Shown: positions 14,900 to 24,273, counted from the stretch's first letter. The stretch: 64,000 nt of DNA from Candidatus Saccharimonadota bacterium (GCA_017524405.1 JAFWSJ010000018.1:1-64000), one strand, 5' to 3'. Numbers and translations: made by a program. Notes: a model not told the origin generated them from the sequence alone.

Positions 14900-15361
14900 A
14901 TGAGAGATTTTGAAAAGATTAGCTTCGAACAGTTCAAAAAAGACGTCGCTGACGACCGCGACCTCTATGAAAGCCTAACCATTCCGCACCGCGACTCTAT
15001 TGCGTCCGCTGGCTATGATTTCCCTCTCCTATCCGATCTGACTCTTGAACCGGGCGAAACCGCCAAGCTCCCTACCGGCCTCAAGGCCCACTTCCAGACA
15101 GATGAGGCTCTCCTGATTATCGACCGCAGTAAAACTGGCTTCAAATATAACATTCGCCTCTGTAACCAGGTCGGCGTAATCGACTCGGATTATTACAACA
15201 ACCCAGACAACGAAGGCCATATCTGGGTCAAAGTCCAAAACGAAGATACCGTCGCCCATAGCTTCAAGCGCGGCGATGCTCTCGCTCAGGGCGTCTTCAT
15301 CAAGTATCTCGCCACCGACAGCGACAAAAAACTCGACAAAGAACGTGGCAGCACTTACTAA
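14900..15361 (+). CDS. dut: dUTP diphosphatase
   Basis: A 153-residue trimeric-type dUTPase that hydrolyses dUTP to dUMP and keeps uracil out of DNA. The conserved blocks are SAGYDF (motif 1), DRSKTG (2), NQVGVIDSDYYN (3), GDALAQGVF (4) and RGSTY at the very end (5). Some motif residues differ from the consensus: motif 3 ends in N rather than G, and motif 5 ends in Y rather than G/F. dCTP deaminase-like activity is therefore not fully excluded. Predicted leaderless mRNA. Confidence 0.85.
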   Translation: MRDFEKISFEQFKKDVADDRDLYESLTIPHRDSIASAGYDFPLLSDLTLEPGETAKLPTGLKAHFQTDEALLIIDRSKTGFKYNIRLCNQVGVIDSDYYNNPDNEGHIWVKVQNEDTVAHSFKRGDALAQGVFIKYLATDSDKKLDKERGSTY

Positions 15362-15366
15362 ACCTC

Positions 15367-15397
15367 AAAAAATCCACGACATGTGCGTGGATTTTTT
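15367..15397. terminator. bidirectional terminator between dut and rnpB
   Basis: AAAAAATCCACG / CGTGGATTTTTT with a seven-base loop, serving dut on the plus strand and RNase P RNA on the minus strand. A second perfect hairpin, CGAACTTTCTTT / AAAGAAAGTTCG, lies at 15419-15444. Confidence 0.85.
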
Positions 15398-15452
15398 GAT
15401 GAAATAAGTTTCTTTGCCCGAACTTTCTTTTCGAAAGAAAGTTCGTAGCTTG

Positions 15453-15793
15453 AGGCTCGCTCTGATAAGCCGGGTTCTGTAACTACACCGGAGTGCAGCC
15501 TGTAGCCATCTATCTAGCTTCGCGATTGCTCACGAAGTCGAGCGGTAAGCGACCATCCGCGGATCACGGTATCTAGGTCTCCTTGCAGCCGATAGAGTTT
15601 ACCCCGTCTCACTGTCACCAGTAAAACCTGTGGGCTCTTACCCCACTCTTTTCACCCTTACCCGAAGGCGGTATTGTTTCTGTGGCACTGTTCCTACGCT
15701 TGCACGCGGTTGCCGTTAGCAACTATCGTATCCTGTGCTGCCCGGACTTTCCTCTCGCCATTTTTCAGGCCAGCGGCTACATTGAACGAGCTA
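15453..15793 (-). ncRNA. rnpB: RNase P RNA
   Basis: About 340 bases on the minus strand. The CR-I hallmark GAGGAAAGTCCGGGC, the ACAGAAACAATACCGCC segment, the block GGTAAGGGTGAAAAG and the 3' region ACAGAACCCGGCTTATCAG are all present, and AGCTCGTT near the 5' end pairs with AGCGAGC near the 3' end (P1). It matures tRNA 5' ends. The exact ends are estimated from P1 and the promoter. Confidence 0.95.
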
Positions 15794-15799
15794 ACGTAT

Positions 15800-15808
15800 A
15801 TTATATCA
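15800..15808 (-). promoter_or_regulatory. extended -10 promoter of rnpB
   Basis: TGATATAAT on the minus strand (-10 at 15800-15805), seven bases before the presumed 5' end of RNase P RNA. No clear -35. Confidence 0.6.
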
Positions 15809-15812
15809 CAGA

Positions 15813-16700
15813 TTAGTACTCGCCCCTAGCGAGGGCCTCGTCGATTACCCTGTTCGCCTCCGAATCAGCCTCAGTATTCTGCGAACGTGGCACGTGCGTA
15901 AAGGAGTAGCTCTCAAGCTTCTTCAGAAGCTCCAAAACGTCCATGTAGACCTGCATCAGGTCCTGATTCTTCACCTTATAGACGCCATTCATCTGGTTTA
16001 CCATCATTAGGTTATCGCTGATGAAGCTCACGCGCTTGAGGCCAAGCTCAATTGCCTGCTCGATGCCCTCCTTGAGGCCATAATATTCGGCCAAACGAGA
16101 GTTCGACATTCCAAGGAATTCGCCGCCACGCTTGAGCTCGCGCCCATCCGTCCCGATAATATAATATCCGATACCGCTTGGGCCTGGGTTGCCACGACTT
16201 GCGCCATCGGTATAGACCGTCGCCGCATCGCTCTCTGGCGCCACCTGTTCGCCGCCGATCTGACGAAGCTTCGGCTTCACCTCGACGCCCTTCGTCGAAG
16301 TAATCTGGAGCACCATCATCGTTGCCTCATCGAGCGGCAAATTTGTCGTATCTGTTAATGGCGTCCATTTATAGGAAGAATAACGCTCGGACGTCATCTT
16401 AATCGTTGATTCTTCGCCCAGTTTGACCTCATAAACAATATAAAGACTACCGAGCTGCGACGATCCAACGAGATTCGTAAACGTCACCACATCCATCAAC
16501 TGCATGCTAGCGGTCTGTACCCCTGTATTTTCATAAAGCACACGCGCCATCGCCTCTTCCGGCTGCTCGCCAAAGATAATCTTCCCTGTCGGGAGCTCAA
16601 AATCAATCTCCGCGCCATCCATACGCCCACCAGCGCGCTTCAAAAGCAAGATGTCGCCATCTTTCTTACAGATTGCCGTCACCCGAATCCGTTGTTTCAT
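15813..16700 (-). CDS. Nudix-domain / RNase HI fusion protein
   Basis: A 295-residue two-domain protein. Residues 1-135 have the Nudix fold pattern, with the box at GKIIFGEQPEEAMARVLYEN; the usual RE-x-x-EE is reduced to RV-x-x-EN, so hydrolase activity is doubtful. Residues 160-295 are RNase HI: VYTDGASRGNPGPSGIG (first Asp), SRLAEYYGL (Glu), FISDNLMMV (Asp) and NTEADSEAN (last Asp), so all four metal ligands are present. It should cut RNA in RNA-DNA hybrids. A -10 TAAAAT ends seven bases before the ATG, with no ribosome binding site (leaderless). Confidence 0.88.
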   Translation of the reverse strand: MKQRIRVTAICKKDGDILLLKRAGGRMDGAEIDFELPTGKIIFGEQPEEAMARVLYENTGVQTASMQLMDVVTFTNLVGSSQLGSLYIVYEVKLGEESTIKMTSERYSSYKWTPLTDTTNLPLDEATMMVLQITSTKGVEVKPKLRQIGGEQVAPESDAATVYTDGASRGNPGPSGIGYYIIGTDGRELKRGGEFLGMSNSRLAEYYGLKEGIEQAIELGLKRVSFISDNLMMVNQMNGVYKVKNQDLMQVYMDVLELLKKLESYSFTHVPRSQNTEADSEANRVIDEALARGEY

Positions 16701-16724
16701 TACTTCTATTTTACCATAAGCATC

Positions 16725-16882
16725 AAAAAATCCGCGTCTAGCGCAGATTCTTTGTTAGCTCCTTCACAAGTTTTCCCGTGATAAGAACACGGTGGGTAGA
16801 TTCTTATGCGCCTAAACCACGGTTTAGCCGCCACGAATCCCCTGAAACATGATTATTCAGGAAAATCATGTGTGAAGGGGCT
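16725..16882 (-). ncRNA. independently transcribed structured RNA with a predicted pseudoknot
   Basis: The transcript runs from its own -10 box (16889-16894) to a hairpin and U run at 16725-16749, inside the gap between the M50 protease and the Nudix-RNase H gene. CCTTCACA near the 5' end pairs with TGTGAAGG (minus-strand reading of 16871-16878 with 16759-16766) to close the domain. Inside are CATGATT/AATCATG with a loop whose CCTGAA can pair with the TTTCAGG that follows (pseudoknot), CTAAACC/GGTTTAG, and CCGTG/CACGG. It encodes no protein; family unknown. Confidence 0.55.
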
Positions 16883-16888
16883 ACTTTT

Positions 16889-16894
16889 ATTATA
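16889..16894 (-). promoter_or_regulatory. -10 box of the 16725-16882 RNA
   Basis: TATAAT on the minus strand, overlapping the end of the gap just past the M50 stop codon. The predicted start, seven bases on, coincides with the 5' strand of the closing helix. Confidence 0.55.
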
Positions 16895-16897
16895 CTA

Positions 16898-17533
16898 CTA
16901 CCGCGCACCCACAATCCAGTAGAACGCATCAATGAGCGCGCTCTGCCCAGTCGCCATATACTTCGAGAAAACCGTACCGCCAATCAGAATAACGGCATAG
17001 ATAATAATGATGCCATACTTCTCTATTGACTCCATAAAACTCCTCGCTCCATCTGGCGCTAACGCATACAACACCCTGCTGCCATCAAGCGGCGGAATCG
17101 GAATAATATTAAAGAGACAAAAGCCCATATTGAGAACCATACCTATATAGCAAAGCATCCCGCCAAAGCCATCGACATAAAATGCCCCCGTAAAATGCCC
17201 AAACAAGAAGAAAATGAAGGCTAGAATTAGATTCGTTAGCGGCCCAGCAATCGCTACGAGAGCAAAGCCCCAGACGCCACCCTTCAGATTACGTGTATTA
17301 ATCGGCACCGGCTTCGCTCCGCCAAAGATTGGCATCCCTGCCATCGCAAGGAGCACCGGTAATAGAATCGACATAAACGGATCAATGTGCTTGATCGGAT
17401 TGAGCGTCAAGCGGCCGCTCAGCTTCGCGGTCTGATCGCCTAGCCAATAAGCGACTACGCCGTGCGCCAGCTCGTGCAAGATAATTGAGCCAACCGACAA
17501 AACCAATACCAACCCAATATAGCCAAAATTCAT
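16898..17533 (-). CDS. site-2 protease family (M50) membrane metallopeptidase
   Basis: A 211-residue integral membrane protease. The zinc motif HELAH lies in the first helix (VGSIILHELAHGVVAYW), and the second metal site is in NIIPIPPLDGSRVL, where the Asp is the third ligand. Five or more membrane segments are visible. Related proteins cut membrane-bound anti-sigma factors or signal-peptide remnants; its substrate here is unknown. The frame is open 12 codons further up, but an A/T-rich -10 region (TAATAT) lies seven bases before the ATG at 17533, so this is the better start. Confidence 0.87.
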   Translation of the reverse strand: MNFGYIGLVLVLSVGSIILHELAHGVVAYWLGDQTAKLSGRLTLNPIKHIDPFMSILLPVLLAMAGMPIFGGAKPVPINTRNLKGGVWGFALVAIAGPLTNLILAFIFFLFGHFTGAFYVDGFGGMLCYIGMVLNMGFCLFNIIPIPPLDGSRVLYALAPDGARSFMESIEKYGIIIIYAVILIGGTVFSKYMATGQSALIDAFYWIVGAR

Positions 17534-17621
17534 ATATATTATATTAACATACTTGCAAACCCAAAACACTTATGCTTTACTAGAAAAAAGGGTCAAAAAA
17601 ACATACAAAAAGGGAGAGGTC

Positions 17622-20600
17622 ATGTCCAAGATAAAAACACGCAACAAATGGGTCTTTGTTGCTTTTTGCGCGCTATTTTTAGCGTTCATTTTTAGTAATA
17701 ACACCTTCGCTGCGGGGAGCGGCATCGTCGAAAACGGCGACGCCCGCTGGGAATATATCCTCGAAGACGCCACCGCAGACAAACCGCAAGAACTTACGAT
17801 TAAGTTCTACGATAAGACTCCTTCCGCAACCACCGTTGTCGTCCCTTCCCTTGATTGGCTCAAGAGTAACGTCCCGGGCGCCTCCGCCGACCTCGACACC
17901 TACTTGCTCAAAAACGCCAACTCGACCCAACAGGACGCCAACTACCCTTCCTTCACTCGCCGCGCTCCAACCGCCGACACGACCAAGCTCGACATGACCA
18001 ATACCAGCAAAATCCAGATTTTTGGCGTCAAGCCAATGATCAATCCTAGTATAGAGACTGAACTAATTTTTGGCTCAAATATGGTCATCGGCGAATCGGG
18101 CCGCGACCTCAAAGTTACCGTTTCGACCTGCAAAATGGACCCACGATACTACGAAGAAGAATACAACGATATTCTCTGCATTGAGTCTACGCCTATTGAG
18201 ATAGACCACTTCGAGCAGTACATTTCGGGCTGGGACAACATGACCGAAGCCGAGCAAGAGGCCTACGTTCCTACCCATCAGCAAGTCGCAGACCTTCGCG
18301 GCTGCCAAGTTATCTGGGGCGGCTGGGTTGCTCCTGCTACCAGCTATGACTGGAATGGCTGCTATATTCTAGAAGGCAGGCAAGTTCAAACTGAAACTCA
18401 AATCGCCGGCAAAGCCTTCGGCGGCTACAAACTAAAACTCACGAACTTCGTACCATCAAACTTCAACTACATCGGCTGGGGCGCATTCGCCAATTCCACC
18501 TTCAACGAAGCAAATACTAGCATCGTCATCGATAGTAACGTCTATGGCGGTAGTAATATTTTCGCAAACACCAACATCAAGAACATCACGATCAACACGA
18601 CCGACACCGGCGCCGGCCTCTTCAGAGATTGCCAGCACATCGAAAGCGTCACCTTCGGAAGCGGCATCGATACGATTATTGAGGACACTTTCGCCGGCGC
18701 GAATCTTACTAGCTTCGATTTCGGAGCCCACGGCATCAAACACATCAAGGCTCGCGCATTCGAAGGCGCACGTCTTAACGAAATCGACCTTACCGGCGTC
18801 GAACGCATCGATTACCGCGCCTTCAGAAACACCGACCTCCGCGAACTTTATCTGCCAAAAACCATCAATCGCCTCGAAGTCGAGGTCTTCATAGGCAACG
18901 ACAATCTAAAGAAGGCCACGGTCGCCTACGATACGCTAAGAAGCGGTATGATTCATCCATTCGCCGAGGTCCTCGGCGACAGTAGCTATCATTCGAGCCC
19001 AAATGCGCTAGATACGAAGCTCGAAGAGCTCATTGTGCTCGCGCCATACTCCACAGACGAACAAGTGAGCGCAGATCACCTCACGATTGATGACTACGTA
19101 TACCACTACGACAATAACATGAACTATCATAGCAACGAATCCACGCGCGAATTTTGCCCATACCTAAGCAAAAATGCCAGCTATTGGAGCTTTTACTATC
19201 GCGACTGCGGCAAGGATTTAACCGAACCAGAAAAACGCTGGGCGAAACCCGACGAAAAGAAAAACGTCGTTGCTCCGTTCTATTTCATGAATCTCCATAG
19301 TTTAAAGAAAATCACCGTCGGCGACGGCTACGAACATCTTGGCGCCATGTCGTTCATCGATGCTACTGGCCATGATCAATGGGGCTGGGAGTTTGGCTCT
19401 CCGATTGCGTATTGCACAAAAGATGAGATCGACTGTTCGTACACGAGTGTAAGAAGGACTGAAAAAATATCTCTTCCAGATTCCCTCAAAGGCATCGGCG
19501 CAATGGCTTTCGGCGCCGCTTGGTATCCAAATATGGAAGTTACCATTCCGCGAGACATCGAATTCATCGGGCAAGCTGCCTTCAAAAAGGCGTTCACCCT
19601 CGAAATCGACGTCGACTTCCCGAATCTAAAGTTCCTCGGCGACGACGCCTTCTCTGAGACTCTCGTCAGAAACATCCACCTCTACGATAAGCTCGAATAC
19701 ATGGGCTGGTACGTGTTCCACGAATGTGCTGGCATTCGCGACGTCACCTTCGACCTCGACTTCTTCAACCCAGACAATCTCATCCTCGCAGGCACAGTCT
19801 TGCTCGACGACGACTCCTGGAATTTGATCGGCGGCGCCGAAGGCAATACGTACAAAAAGTTCCTCTCTCAATTTGGTGGCGAAGGCGTATCTAGGTCACA
19901 ATACTCAGAAGACATTAGGCAAAGCTGGGGGCTCGACCGTGCCGAAAATTCTTCTGACGGCTACTTCCAAAAATATGGAAAGATCACCTTTACTGAAAAA
20001 GCAACAACCGCACCGTTCGTCCAGGCCGCCAACGGCTATCGCTATAGCGGCATTGTCAACACCGACGGTAGTGGCTACGGCGACACTATTTCAATGTCCG
20101 GCCCTACCGGCCACTACTTCGTCTCGGTAATTGCCGACGAGGTAGACTTTAGCGCTACACCGTGGAAGGCTATCGCCCCATTCCTCTTCCACCATGGACA
20201 AATCCGCAAGCTCTCGCTTCCTAGCGGCCTCGAAACGATTGGCGCAATGGCATTCACCCAGACGAAAATAGAAGACGAATTAGTCCTACCGAGCACACTC
20301 AAAGTCATCGGCGACGCAGCATTCTTGTGCAATAACGGGACCTGTGGAGATGGCGCCAATATCAAGCATCTGCCAGAAGGTCTCGAATATATTGGCGACC
20401 GCGTCTTCTGGGGCGATAAAGGCTTAACTGCAAACTTGAACGCTACGGGCCTCAAGCGCCTAGGCTTCGAGGCCTTCCGCGGCACGCGCCTCCAGGACGT
20501 CTACATTCCAGACACGCTCGAATTCCTCCGTCCTGCGACCTTCGCTCAAATCCCTACCCTCCGCGACATCACAATCGACGCCGATTGGGCAAGAATCACG

Positions 20601-22793
20601 ACTGCACCTTACGCTGGCCCAGAAACATACGCCAGCTTCCCACAATCGTTGATCGACTATACGGAAGGCCTGTACCCGACGTATAGAGTTCTCGACGATA
20701 CGTTCATCCCCGATTCGCAAACCACCTACGCCGCCGAAACGGTAGAAACTTTCTATACCGTATTCAACCAAACAGAAGAGCGAGGTACCTGCGAGGAAGA
20801 AATTTGGAAACCTGGTTTCGGTTGGCAATACAAAAAATGTACTGGCCAGATTGATGCCGCTAACTCATTTGGCGCTCTCGTCTTTACGGACAAAAACGTA
20901 ACGGACATCGATGGTACGACCGGCATCTTCTCCGGTATGTCATTCTCGTCCGTCGATCTCGGCGCCACTAACTGGACTAAAATCACGGAACAGCCATATG
21001 CCTTTGCTAGCGCAAATATCGGCACTCTAATCCTCCCAGGCGGTCTCAAGACCATCACGGAAGGCGCCTTCCACGACGCCGTAATCGATAACGAATTCGA
21101 AGTCCCGGCAACCACCGAGACCATCGACCGCGCCGCCTTCCAAAGCGCAACGGGCAAAATCACGAACGCTCTCCCAGAGGGCGTCAAATCCATCAACGAA
21201 GCCGCCTTCTACGATGCGAATATGGCAGACAATCTCACTATCCCATCCACCGTCGAGCACATCGGCAGGTCCGCCTTCAATGCCGGGAGCCAAGATGTTC
21301 ACTACGGCACCATCACTATTAAGCCGGCTCTCGCCTACGACAATACGGACGGCCAACTTGTCCACCAATTCCTCTGGGGCTCGAGCCTAGACAAGCTCGT
21401 CGTTGAATCGCCTACCCTCCCAGCCCTTAGCGCCAACGTCTCCGAAACCGGCTACCAAGAGTTCTGGAATATGGACATGAATGAAGTCATCCTGAAGAAT
21501 CTCACCGGCATCTCGTTTGCTGCCTTCGATGGTTGTACTAACCTCACCAAGGTTGATGCAACGGGCGACCCAGATCTCGCATTAATTGGCGAACAAGCCT
21601 TCGTGGACGACGAGAAACTAGATACCTTCCTCTTCGCCCCAGGTTCCAAGAATAAAGTCATTACAGTGGGCTCCAACGCCTTCTCTGGCACCGGCTTTAC
21701 CGAGCTCGGCGACGCTAGCAGCAAGTTCGACCTCACGGCGGCAAAGTTCGATGCCACTCCGAGCCATAGCTTTGCCAATATGCCAAAGCTCAAGAAGGTC
21801 ACCATCCCTCGCACCTTCAGCGGCGCCACCATCCCAGAATATACCTTCTACAACGATGGACTTCTCGAAGAGGCAATCGTAGACTACAAGATCACAGATA
21901 TCAAGAATGCCGCCTTCACGAGAGATAATAACTTGAAGCGTATCTTCATCTGGGGCGACACTATCGTCGAGGATCAGAGCCTCGATGGCTATATTCCACC
22001 AACTCGTGGTCCAATCCCGGTCGTCGTCGGTCCAACCATTCCAGAAACGACAGACATCTATGCCTACTCTACGGCAAAGACTGAAGACTATGCCGCGAGC
22101 GAACAGCGCGCAGACTTTGCTGGTAAGTTCTATCCGCTCGATGAAGTCCTCTATCTCACCTCCAACCACCCAATCGTACTCCTCAATGAAGACGATACCG
22201 ATTTCGATAAATCCGACCTCATCGTCTACGCGATGCGCCGCGATGGCGTAATTCTCGAATCTGACAGCTGGCAAGAGTTCGATGGTAACGCCTATGCCCG
22301 AGCCGGCAAAAACCTAAACTTCGAGCACATGGCTGAAACTATTGCGGAGGACGAAGCCTTCGGTACTGTCTGGGATACTCCAGTTCCAATGAACGAACTA
22401 GATATTACGAACCAAAACTTTGCAAACCTCGCTTATAGCATTCGCCCAGCCGCCGACGACCCCGCAGTTCTAATAGTCAATCTCGTCCACACTGACAAAT
22501 ATACTACCAACCCTGCAGACACCGACGTCGACCCGCGCGACTATGTCCCTACTCCGACCCCAGATCCGACTCCAGACCCGACTCCAGACCCGACTCCGGA
22601 TCCAACCCCGACCCCAGACCCAACCCCAACTCCGACTCCGACTCCAGATCCGGAACCGCAACCGACTCCAACTCCGCAGCCGCAGCCAGACACACCAAAG
22701 ACGCTCGATGAGATCGCAAAATATGTCGCCATTCTTGCCGGTAGTGGCATGGCGACAGCCGCACTAGCCATCTTTAGCCGCAAGCATCGCTAA
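17622..22793 (+). CDS. giant BspA-type leucine-rich-repeat surface protein
   Basis: A 1,723-residue secreted protein. It has a signal peptide (basic MSKIKTRNKW, then a hydrophobic stretch to about residue 32) and then more than a dozen BspA/LRR_5 repeats of the form 'lp..l..IG..AF....l..i.iP', for example IGAMAFGAAW and LEYIGDRVFWG. A Pro/Thr/Asp repeat linker of about 55 residues (PTPDPTPDP) follows, then one hydrophobic helix and the basic end SRKHR, a sorting-type tail with PKT before it. BspA-like proteins in other bacteria bind host or partner-cell surfaces, so adhesion to a host bacterium is a fair inference. GGGAGAGG precedes the ATG at 17622; an upstream in-frame ATG at 17553 has no such site. 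Confidence 0.9.
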   Translation: MSKIKTRNKWVFVAFCALFLAFIFSNNTFAAGSGIVENGDARWEYILEDATADKPQELTIKFYDKTPSATTVVVPSLDWLKSNVPGASADLDTYLLKNANSTQQDANYPSFTRRAPTADTTKLDMTNTSKIQIFGVKPMINPSIETELIFGSNMVIGESGRDLKVTVSTCKMDPRYYEEEYNDILCIESTPIEIDHFEQYISGWDNMTEAEQEAYVPTHQQVADLRGCQVIWGGWVAPATSYDWNGCYILEGRQVQTETQIAGKAFGGYKLKLTNFVPSNFNYIGWGAFANSTFNEANTSIVIDSNVYGGSNIFANTNIKNITINTTDTGAGLFRDCQHIESVTFGSGIDTIIEDTFAGANLTSFDFGAHGIKHIKARAFEGARLNEIDLTGVERIDYRAFRNTDLRELYLPKTINRLEVEVFIGNDNLKKATVAYDTLRSGMIHPFAEVLGDSSYHSSPNALDTKLEELIVLAPYSTDEQVSADHLTIDDYVYHYDNNMNYHSNESTREFCPYLSKNASYWSFYYRDCGKDLTEPEKRWAKPDEKKNVVAPFYFMNLHSLKKITVGDGYEHLGAMSFIDATGHDQWGWEFGSPIAYCTKDEIDCSYTSVRRTEKISLPDSLKGIGAMAFGAAWYPNMEVTIPRDIEFIGQAAFKKAFTLEIDVDFPNLKFLGDDAFSETLVRNIHLYDKLEYMGWYVFHECAGIRDVTFDLDFFNPDNLILAGTVLLDDDSWNLIGGAEGNTYKKFLSQFGGEGVSRSQYSEDIRQSWGLDRAENSSDGYFQKYGKITFTEKATTAPFVQAANGYRYSGIVNTDGSGYGDTISMSGPTGHYFVSVIADEVDFSATPWKAIAPFLFHHGQIRKLSLPSGLETIGAMAFTQTKIEDELVLPSTLKVIGDAAFLCNNGTCGDGANIKHLPEGLEYIGDRVFWGDKGLTANLNATGLKRLGFEAFRGTRLQDVYIPDTLEFLRPATFAQIPTLRDITIDADWARITTAPYAGPETYASFPQSLIDYTEGLYPTYRVLDDTFIPDSQTTYAAETVETFYTVFNQTEERGTCEEEIWKPGFGWQYKKCTGQIDAANSFGALVFTDKNVTDIDGTTGIFSGMSFSSVDLGATNWTKITEQPYAFASANIGTLILPGGLKTITEGAFHDAVIDNEFEVPATTETIDRAAFQSATGKITNALPEGVKSINEAAFYDANMADNLTIPSTVEHIGRSAFNAGSQDVHYGTITIKPALAYDNTDGQLVHQFLWGSSLDKLVVESPTLPALSANVSETGYQEFWNMDMNEVILKNLTGISFAAFDGCTNLTKVDATGDPDLALIGEQAFVDDEKLDTFLFAPGSKNKVITVGSNAFSGTGFTELGDASSKFDLTAAKFDATPSHSFANMPKLKKVTIPRTFSGATIPEYTFYNDGLLEEAIVDYKITDIKNAAFTRDNNLKRIFIWGDTIVEDQSLDGYIPPTRGPIPVVVGPTIPETTDIYAYSTAKTEDYAASEQRADFAGKFYPLDEVLYLTSNHPIVLLNEDDTDFDKSDLIVYAMRRDGVILESDSWQEFDGNAYARAGKNLNFEHMAETIAEDEAFGTVWDTPVPMNELDITNQNFANLAYSIRPAADDPAVLIVNLVHTDKYTTNPADTDVDPRDYVPTPTPDPTPDPTPDPTPDPTPTPDPTPTPTPTPDPEPQPTPTPQPQPDTPKTLDEIAKYVAILAGSGMATAALAIFSRKHR

Positions 22794-22813
22794 AAGAAAC
22801 TGCTCGGGCCAAA

Positions 22814-22843
22814 AAAATACGCCCCTTTCGGAGCGTATTTTTA
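22814..22843. terminator. terminator shared by the LRR gene and rpmB
   Basis: AAATACGC / GCGTATTTTT hairpin between two convergent genes. Confidence 0.75.
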
Positions 22844-23032
22844 TTTCAAAAGACCTTTTTTCTTGAGCGTACGGAGCGCAGAAGTCGAAACATTGAGTTT
22901 GACCTTCTGACCGTCGATCACGAAAGTGCGCTTCTGAACGTTAGGCTTGAAAACCTTGCGAGTCTTATGCTGAGAAAAACTCACATTGTGGCCATACATC
23001 TTGCCTTTACCGGTAATTTCACAAATTGCCAT
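22841..23032 (-). CDS. rpmB: 50S ribosomal protein bL28
   Basis: A 63-residue basic protein of the bL28 family: MAICEITGKG at the start, then GHNVSFSQHKTRK and SALRTLKKKGLL. No CxxC zinc pair is present. It has its own TATAAT box about 40 bases upstream (around 23071). Confidence 0.93.
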   Translation of the reverse strand: MAICEITGKGKMYGHNVSFSQHKTRKVFKPNVQKRTFVIDGQKVKLNVSTSALRTLKKKGLLK

Positions 23033-23114
23033 ATCTGTTCTCTTTACTATTAATTAAAAACTGTTATCTATTATACCCCATAAAGCGTAAACAGTCAATA
23101 AAATCCGCCATCAA

Positions 23115-23138
23115 AATACGGCCCCGTAAGGCCGTATT
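23115..23138 (-). terminator. terminator of the 23143-23589 gene
   Basis: AATACGGC / GCCGTATT hairpin with a T-rich end on the minus strand, just past the stop codon. Confidence 0.65.
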
Positions 23139-23142
23139 CTTA

Positions 23143-23589
23143 TTAGTCCATCTTCCAGATTTCGAGTGTAGCAGGAAGCGCAGAAGGCTTTACCTTCACC
23201 TTGCGGTCGGTCTTAACGCTACCCTTCACCTCAGCAAAGTCCATATTCCCCATCGGGATGACAGCCTTTGGCTCAACTACGGGGACAAACTTTGCGTTGC
23301 TGGTGCCAAGAATATCGATAGGGCCGAGCTCATCGAGGTCCTCGATCTTCGCAGTGCTGCCGACGAGACCGACCTTAACGCCTTCAACTACGACGCGATA
23401 CATGATACCGCCATCGGTGAGCGGTTTTGCTGAGATGGCAAGATCGCCAATCTCGAACTCGCCTGCACCGCCAATCGTGCCGACGCGAAGATCAGCCTTG
23501 ATGGTCGACTCAGCAATGTTAATCGCGACATTTTTATCTTTGTCGTGAATAATTAATTCTTCTGGGTTTTTTAGCTCTAGTTCAAACAT
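23143..23589 (-). CDS. hypothetical protein, possibly a reduced metallo-beta-lactamase-fold relative
   Basis: A 148-residue soluble protein made mostly of short beta-like segments; no signal peptide. The piece GGAGEFEIGDLAISA resembles the 'GEYEI.gv.v' strand of UlaG-like metallo-beta-lactamase-fold proteins, but the metal-binding HxHxDH motif is absent, so the likeness is weak. A ribosome binding site (GGAGG) precedes the start. It follows the regulator gene 23614-24219 after 24 bases, and the two may form an operon. Confidence 0.6.
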   Translation of the reverse strand: MFELELKNPEELIIHDKDKNVAINIAESTIKADLRVGTIGGAGEFEIGDLAISAKPLTDGGIMYRVVVEGVKVGLVGSTAKIEDLDELGPIDILGTSNAKFVPVVEPKAVIPMGNMDFAEVKGSVKTDRKVKVKPSALPATLEIWKMD

Positions 23590-23613
23590 TTTACCTCCTA
23601 TTTCAGCCTTACC

Positions 23614-24219
23614 CTATAATATCCTATCTGGATCATATTTTTCGCTGATCTGAAGAGACAAGACCTCGGCGAGGAACTTATCACGGACGCTCTTGCGATA
23701 AATATAATCTTCACGGCTCATAATTGCGTAATTGAGCGGCTTGCCCATACGCTTCTCGACAACCTCGGCCCACTTCGTGAGCTTGTGAGTGCGGTCATCG
23801 CCAATAATCAACAAATCGAGGCCATCCTGACCCGGAATACGATTTGTCACGATAAGACCAGAGACAAGATTTGCCACTGGGCGCACATATTCTTCCCAAA
23901 CAGAAGAGACTTCTTCCTTGCCAGCCGTACGGCCACCTTCGGTAATGCTCTTTTTGCCGCTAGAACGAGCAAAAATTTCGGTCATCGGGCGAGCAAAAGG
24001 ATGCTTCATATCAGCCGAATAGTATACTTTATTTTCATAATTTTCGGTCTTTACGAGACCAAGTGAAGACAAATTATTTAACTCGCGGCGAACCGAGTTA
24101 ATCTGTTCTTCAATCACGCGCGTAATCTCACGCACATAATAAGATTTTTCTGGGTTATCAAAGAAAAGTCCGAGAAGCTTCGCCCTAGTCTTCGAACCGA
24201 ACAATTTATCTAGTTGCAT
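23614..24219 (-). CDS. winged-helix transcriptional regulator with a nucleotidyltransferase-like C-terminal domain
   Basis: A 201-residue protein. The N-terminal 75 residues are an ArsR/MarR-like winged helix: SKTRAKLLGLFFDNPEKSYYVREITR, then INSVRRELNNLSSLGLVKT. The C-terminal part (GLDLLIIGDDRTHKLTKW) resembles MNT-type minimal nucleotidyltransferases, in a form I judge degenerate. AAAGGG before the ATG at 24219 favours this start over one six codons upstream. Its target is unknown; autoregulation or control of the following gene is possible. Confidence 0.7.
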   Translation of the reverse strand: MQLDKLFGSKTRAKLLGLFFDNPEKSYYVREITRVIEEQINSVRRELNNLSSLGLVKTENYENKVYYSADMKHPFARPMTEIFARSSGKKSITEGGRTAGKEEVSSVWEEYVRPVANLVSGLIVTNRIPGQDGLDLLIIGDDRTHKLTKWAEVVEKRMGKPLNYAIMSREDYIYRKSVRDKFLAEVLSLQISEKYDPDRIL

Positions 24220-24273
24220 TACCGTCCCTTTGTTCATATTTAGTATAATTTTAGCACAAAACGGCTAAAATTA

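Noticed and set aside
21618-22274. 218-codon frame opposite the giant LRR gene
   Set aside because: Antisense to a well supported coding region, no domain, no ribosome binding site.
22550-22690. DNA repeat or CRISPR-like array (CCGACTCCAGAC units)
   Set aside because: In-frame coding repeats of the PTPDP linker of the surface protein; no spacers.
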